Shown: piece after piece, positions 5,380-8,600 of the stretch
Layout of the letters: each line of letters starts with the position of its first letter
Numbering within the stretch: the first letter of the stretch is position 1
DNA from: Methylocystaceae bacterium
GTDB taxonomy: Bacteria > Pseudomonadota > Alphaproteobacteria > Rhizobiales > Beijerinckiaceae
Assembly (NCBI GenBank): GCA_003152255.1
Contig: PLZT01000082.1
Span: 1 to 8,600 of the forward strand
Reading direction: 5' to 3'
DNA length: 8,600 nucleotides
Position numbers and translations under genes: made by a program
The notes under the pieces: model-generated
Seen by the model: only the letters and a program-made list of their open reading frames with translations
Database searches by the model: none
Told to the model about the DNA's origin: nothing

Positions 5380-7062
5380 TCACCAGCTTTCTATCGGCAA
5401 CAATCGTTTGGCTCGCACGGGATGGGGCGCCGGCGGCTCGACAACCGGCTCCATGATCTGGTGAGGCTTTGGAGCGTGCGCCGCCTTTGTCGAACGAACC
5501 TTGTCGCGCAGTTCGGCTTTCGAAGAGCGCCGCGCCAGGGTTTTGGTCGCGCGCGCCGCCGTCACGATGGCGGCGATTTCGCGAGTGATCGCGATCTTTT
5601 CGGTAGTTGTGCGGGATGCAGCCGCCCTTTGTTCGCGACGATCGCGCCGATGCTCCCACAAAGTGAGCGGCGTCGTGATGCCGTCGCGGCGCGTCGCGAC
5701 CCGAAACGCAGAGTCGCCAGGATCGCGGACGTAAATACGGCTGATGTCGCGCGGATCGTATCTGATCTCGAGTGTGCCGATGCGGTCGCGCTCCGGGACG
5801 AGAACGCCAAGCCAAGGCGAGTAATAATGTAGGGCGAACAACTCGACGCCCTGCGGCGTCAGCCGCCGCTGCACGCCCGGCAGAAAATTCAGCAGGACCG
5901 CCTCGGAAGAATCGACGGCTTCCGACTGGTCGCCGACATGAGCGCGCCATTCGTCGAGAGGAACTTTCAAAGTCTTCTCGTTCATCTGATTGTTGTGATC
6001 GATGATGGCGAGCGCGACACAGCGTTCGAGATCGGCGAAAGTCAGACAGGCGCGCTTTTCGGACGGATAGCCGTCGCGATCTTTGACGGAGCGACCGGTG
6101 GCGCCGTCATGCCTCCCGATCACGCCATTGAGCTTGCCCAGCAGGCGCTCGACCACTCCGCCCTCGTGCACGCAGCCTCGATTGCGAAGCCGGATCGACA
6201 CGCCATATTCGGCACAGCCTCTTTGGAACGCCGCTCCGCGAAACTCCTTCGCCGAATCCGTCACGATTTGCTTTGGCCGTCCGAGCGTCGGCCAAGCGTG
6301 CGCGACGCCGCGCGATTCGAGCCACGCTTCCTTGGGACAGATCGCGTGGGCGAGGCACAGCGCCACCGAAAGCGTGCTCGGGGCTTCGAGCGTCAGGCAG
6401 AAACCCAGAATGCAGCGAGAGAACACATCGACGAGGATCGTGAGGTAAGCACGGCCGACAAAGGCGCCAGCGCCATCGATAATCTCGACAAATTGGATGT
6501 CGGTCGGCGTGTGGTCGATTTGCGTCACCGCGAGCGGCCGGGGCGCGCTGATATAGCCGGGCCGGGGTTTTAGCCGGCGCAAATGGTTTGGGTTGGCCGA
6601 GCGTTGCTTGGCTATTTCCTCGGGCGAGAACAAGGAGGCGGCCCGCGCGCGGATCGCGACATAAGAAGGCGGCCGCAACCCAGCCGCCTCGCAGCGCGCC
6701 CTGATCTCGCCGACCACCGGGGCCAGAGGCGGCGCCTCGAGGATCAACCATTGCTCCCGCAGTGTCGCGGCGATGATCGCCTCGGCGTCGTCATCGAGCC
6801 GCTTGCGACGGGCGGCGCCTTTGCGGGACAGCAACGATGAAACCGTCCGCTCGCGTCGATATCGCGCGAGCAACGTATAAATCCGCCGTGTCGACAGCCG
6901 CAATTCTCCTGCCGCGCGGGCCACCGCCACCCTGCGCGGTCCCGCCGCGTCCAGCACCTTGTCCAGTTCGCGGGCGACCCGCCTGGCGCTCAGCCAATTC
7001 ACATCGTCGGCTGGACGCACCGCCGCCGCTCCGCGGGGGATGCGCGAGTTGAAGTGCCGCAA
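5380..7062 (-). CDS. tniA: TniA family DDE transposase (Mu transposase type)
   Basis: TniA binds the transposon ends and joins them to target DNA. The 560-residue product has an N-terminal helix-turn-helix region (about 25-90, with LSTRRIYTLLARY). The RNase H-like integrase domain (about 172-375) has D183 in TQIDHTPTD, D269 in IVTDSAKEF and E305 in GGVVERLLG, an exact D,D-35-E spacing. A Mu-type C-terminal beta-barrel covers about 390-455 (LTPQGVELFALHYYSPWL, GTLEIRYDPRDISRIYV), and a basic tail of about 100 residues likely contacts TniB. The start at TTG 7062 has GGGAA upstream. A GTG at 7020 preceded by GGAG is equally possible and would remove 14 residues. The gene starts 110 bases inside the right terminal repeat, as in Tn5053. 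All catalytic residues are present, so it is probably functional. Confidence 0.94.
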   Translation of the reverse strand: MRHFNSRIPRGAAAVRPADDVNWLSARRVARELDKVLDAAGPRRVAVARAAGELRLSTRRIYTLLARYRRERTVSSLLSRKGAARRKRLDDDAEAIIAATLREQWLILEAPPLAPVVGEIRARCEAAGLRPPSYVAIRARAASLFSPEEIAKQRSANPNHLRRLKPRPGYISAPRPLAVTQIDHTPTDIQFVEIIDGAGAFVGRAYLTILVDVFSRCILGFCLTLEAPSTLSVALCLAHAICPKEAWLESRGVAHAWPTLGRPKQIVTDSAKEFRGAAFQRGCAEYGVSIRLRNRGCVHEGGVVERLLGKLNGVIGRHDGATGRSVKDRDGYPSEKRACLTFADLERCVALAIIDHNNQMNEKTLKVPLDEWRAHVGDQSEAVDSSEAVLLNFLPGVQRRLTPQGVELFALHYYSPWLGVLVPERDRIGTLEIRYDPRDISRIYVRDPGDSAFRVATRRDGITTPLTLWEHRRDRREQRAAASRTTTEKIAITREIAAIVTAARATKTLARRSSKAELRDKVRSTKAAHAPKPHQIMEPVVEPPAPHPVRAKRLLPIESW

Positions 7063-7148
7063 GAGATCGTTCCCGGGTTGAAGTTTTTAGGCAAAAGAGC
7101 GGCCCGAATACCGGGCGAAGCTGAAGAAATAGTTACGTTCCAGCTTGT
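7063..7148 (-). promoter_or_regulatory. Right-end inner region: tniA leader and likely transposase-binding repeats
   Basis: Between the right terminal repeat and tniA lie CAGCTT-GTTG-AAGCTG (7141-7156, a 6-bp hairpin running into the terminal repeat) and GCCCG-AATAC-CGGGC (7102-7116). On the minus strand there is also TTTTGCCTAA (7087-7096), close to TTTTGCTTAA of the left terminal repeat. The tniA promoter must lie here; a -10-like TAACTAT is visible on the minus strand near 7130, but no good -35. Several TniA-binding repeats per end are usual in this superfamily. Confidence 0.4.
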
Positions 7149-7172
7149 TGAAGCTGTTAATCAAAACCGACA
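7149..7172 (-). repeat. Right terminal inverted repeat
   Basis: The plus strand ends CAAAACCGACA (7162-7172), the exact reverse complement of the first 11 bases of the left repeat. Read inward, 20 of 24 bases match the left end, with differences at positions 12 and 17-19. GCTGC follows directly. Confidence 0.9.
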
Positions 7173-7177
7173 GCTGC
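7173..7177 (+). repeat. Target-site duplication, right copy (GCTGC)
   Basis: This is an identical copy of 296-300, immediately outside the right terminal repeat. In the uninterrupted gene a single copy would supply the last base of a Gly codon, a Leu codon and the first base of a Gln codon, in the same frame on both sides. Confidence 0.92.
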
Positions 7178-8256
7178 AGGCCCCTCTGGAGGCGGCGTCC
7201 GACGCGCTGGCGCGCCTGGATGAGCGTCTGCGCGTGAGCCCTGTCGCGGAAGCCTTCAGGCTGCGTGCCCATTTCCACGATGCCTGCGCCGCGCTGTGGC
7301 GGGCGGGAGAGTTCGTGCAGGTCGAGGATCTCGTTCTGCATGACGCCGGCATGGACGCGCGTTCGCCCACCCATGAGCTGGTGCGCGCGCATGCGGTCTT
7401 GCTCGCGCGTCGGCGGATCGCCGCCCGGCAACCCAACTGGGCGTTGACGCCGTCCGGTCTGAGGGCTCTGCGCGGCTCCTGGAGCATCAGCGATGCGCGC
7501 GCCTACGAGAATGAGGATGTCGCACCCCCCGATCGCGACGGCGAGGATGGGCCGGACGTCGAGCCGCTGGACGAGGAACCCGCGGCGTCGGGCGAGTTCG
7601 ACGAGATCGACGCGCTGCTGGCGCGGACCGCCAAGGTCACGCAATCCGCTGGAGCGTTTCCCGCGCCGCGAGAAAACTTGGGATTAGTCTACGACGAGGA
7701 TTGGGACGAACAAGCGCGGCTCTCCGAATGGCGCCAGGCGGTTGAGCAAACCCGCGCCTTGCCGCCGGTGATGGCGGCGGGCCTCGCTTTCGACGCTTGG
7801 GAGGTCATTGATCCCTTGCAGCATAGCGCCTGGCTTGGTTAGTTGCTCATCGCCGCCCTATTGCGAGGGCGCGGCAAGACGCGCCATCATCTCGCGGCGC
7901 TGCACGCCGGCTTGCGTCGCGCTAAATATCGCCATTCTCGTCGGCCAGATGCGTCGAGTCGGCTGATCGGTTTCCCGCAGGCGATCGAGGCGATGGCGAA
8001 CGCCGATATGAAAGAGCTCGACAGATTGACCTTGGCGCGCGAGCTGTTGCTTAGGAAATGCCAGGGCAAGAGAGGGAATTCGAAATTGCCGCGCCTCGTC
8101 GAGCTGTGTTTGACCTCGCCCATCGTTAGCGTTCCCTTCGCGGCCAAGGAGCTTGGGGTGTCGCAACAGGCGGCGACCATTATGATCGGCGAGCTTTCGT
8201 CGAACCTTCGCGAGTTGACGGGACGCGGGCGCTATCGGGCATGGGCGGTAATGTGA
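7173..8256 (+). pseudogene. RHE_PE00001-family (DUF1612) gene, 3' fragment, with internal amber stop
   Basis: This is the main part of the gene begun at 258. It shows the family's N-terminal signature (ASDALARLDERLRVSP, FVQVEDLVLHDAGMD, SPTHELVRAHAVLLARRRIA), an acidic variable middle, and a C-terminal winged-helix ending RELTGRGRYRAW. The function of the family is not established; the C-terminus suggests DNA binding. Two lesions are visible: loss of the first 14 codons to the transposon, and TAG at 7840-7842 (codon 236 of the rebuilt gene). The frame continues past the TAG into sequence that is clearly family-like (ALLRGRGKTRHHLAALHAGL, ELDRLTLARELLLRK) to TGA 8254-8256. A frame entering from inside the transposon (GTG 7054) runs through the junction in register, so a hybrid product with about 40 foreign residues is formally possible, still ended by the TAG. 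Confidence 0.88.
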
Positions 8257-8305
8257 GGACGCCTTTTACAATTCGAGTTCCGCACTTTCACAACTTAGAA
8301 ATGAG

Positions 8306-8324
8306 TTACACTTGCCAAATGTGA
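8306..8324. promoter_or_regulatory. Imperfect 19-bp dyad upstream of folE; possible operator
   Basis: TTACACTT and AAATGTGA flank GCC and pair at 6 of 8 positions. The dyad lies 22 bases ahead of the folE start, where a repressor would block transcription. Some bacterial folE-type genes are controlled by Fur-family metal regulators such as Zur, whose sites are AT-rich dyads of this size, but the sequence does not match a Zur box I could name. No strong promoter hexamers are visible near it. Confidence 0.22.
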
Positions 8325-8346
8325 CAATGCTATGTGGAGACATAGG

Positions 8347-8600
8347 ATGGCGAAACCGACCCAGGCCGAAGCCGAAGCAGCCGTAAGGGTGTTGATCGAA
8401 TGGGCGGGCGATGATCCGACCCGTGAAGGGCTGATCGATACGCCTGCACGAGTGGCGCGATCCTACCGTGAACTGTTCGCCGGCTACACGGCTGAGCCCC
8501 GCGACTATCTAAAGCGCACCTTCGAGGAAGTGGGCGGTTACGACGAGTTGGTTGTGCTGAGAAACATTCGCGTGCTCAGCTTTTGCGAGCATCACATGCT
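8347..8600 (+). CDS. folE: GTP cyclohydrolase I, 5' part (runs off the window)
   Basis: The enzyme converts GTP to dihydroneopterin triphosphate, the first step of folate (tetrahydrofolate) synthesis, in the cytoplasm. The visible 84 residues follow the family: [39 protein letters not shown], then a zinc site CEHH (C80, H83) preceded by RVLSF. The second zinc cysteine and the catalytic domain lie beyond the window. ATG 8347 has GGAGA (8336-8340) 6 bases upstream. The N-terminus is short compared with other folE products, starting only a few residues before the conserved helix. The gene lies 90 bases downstream of the broken RHE_PE00001-family gene, in the same direction but with its own leader, and was not disturbed by the transposon. 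Whether it is the main or a second folE copy cannot be told here. Confidence 0.92.
   Translation, partial: MAKPTQAEAEAAVRVLIEWAGDDPTREGLIDTPARVARSYRELFAGYTAEPRDYLKRTFEEVGGYDELVVLRNIRVLSFCEHHM

Larger units (their letters stand above)
301..7172. mobile_element. TniABQ-type transposon carrying a tyrosine recombinase and DUF1403-ScpB
   Basis: The 6,872-bp element is bounded by imperfect 24-bp terminal inverted repeats (first 11 bp identical) and a 5-bp duplication, GCTGC. It encodes a Mu/Tn7/Tn5053-like transposition set, tniA-tniB-tniQ, with tniA starting next to the right end. Its cargo is a tyrosine recombinase plus a DUF1403-scpB operon. Tn5053/Tn402 elements share the TGTC start, the 5-bp duplication and the tniABQ order but carry a serine resolvase (tniR) with a res site, which is absent here. 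No resistance gene, integron platform, CRISPR array or Cas gene is present. The catalytic residues of the transposase, ATPase and recombinase all look intact, so the element may still be active. The only doubtful part is the C-terminal end of tniQ. Confidence 0.93.

Noticed and set aside
301..7172. CRISPR-associated (Tn7-like) transposon
   Set aside because: TniQ is present, but there is no Cas gene and no repeat-spacer array, and tnsA is missing.
7054..7842. GTG 7054 as the genuine start of a 262-residue gene
   Set aside because: The first 40 codons lie inside the transposon end and do not resemble the family. The true start at 258 is recovered once the insertion is removed.
7840..7842. TAG as a recoded (pyrrolysine or readthrough) codon
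   Set aside because: No pyrrolysine genes or readthrough signals are visible, and the gene is already broken by the transposon, so simple decay is the better explanation.

Overview
GC-rich DNA with alphaproteobacterial gene content, most likely from a member of the Hyphomicrobiales (Rhizobiales). The main evidence is that two families known chiefly from that group, DUF1403 and RHE_PE00001/DUF1612, occur together. Whether the window is chromosomal or on a plasmid cannot be decided from the sequence, but the setting is accessory: about 80% of it is one transposon.

Layout. Bases 1-257 are flanking DNA with no secure gene. An RHE_PE00001-family gene starts at ATG 258 and is cut after 43 bases by an insertion. 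The insertion, 301-7172 (6,872 bp), can be delimited exactly. It starts TGTCGGTTTTG and ends with the reverse complement CAAAACCGACA; the outer 24 bp of the two ends match at 20 of 24 positions. It is flanked on both sides by GCTGC (296-300 and 7173-7177), the 5-bp target duplication expected of Mu/Tn7/Tn5053-type transposases. Removing the element and one GCTGC joins 258-300 to 7178-8256 in frame, restoring a 374-codon gene whose only remaining defect is an amber codon at 7840-7842. After 90 bases of spacer, the 5' part of folE (GTP cyclohydrolase I) begins at 8347 and runs off the window.

Inside the transposon, the leftward operon tniA-tniB-tniQ (7062 to 3719) encodes a DDE transposase with intact D183, D269 and E305, an AAA+ ATPase and a zinc-motif TniQ. 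The other half holds a leftward tyrosine recombinase gene (422-1522) and a rightward two-gene operon, DUF1403 then a ScpB homologue (1645-3438). There is no resistance cargo, CRISPR array, Cas gene or serine resolvase. A perfect 9-bp inverted repeat with a 7-bp spacer (1542-1566), just upstream of the recombinase gene, looks like its core site or operator. The recombinase plus this site may replace the TniR/res cointegrate-resolution module of Tn5053-type elements.

Reading of the whole: TniA, TniB and TniQ move the element, the tyrosine recombinase probably resolves or rearranges it, and DUF1403-ScpB is an uncharacterised pair that resembles two parts of a condensin-loading complex without SMC or ScpA. 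The interrupted target gene ends in a winged-helix segment resembling the C-terminus of the transposon's own DUF1403 protein, which suggests the target and cargo belong to a related gene pool.
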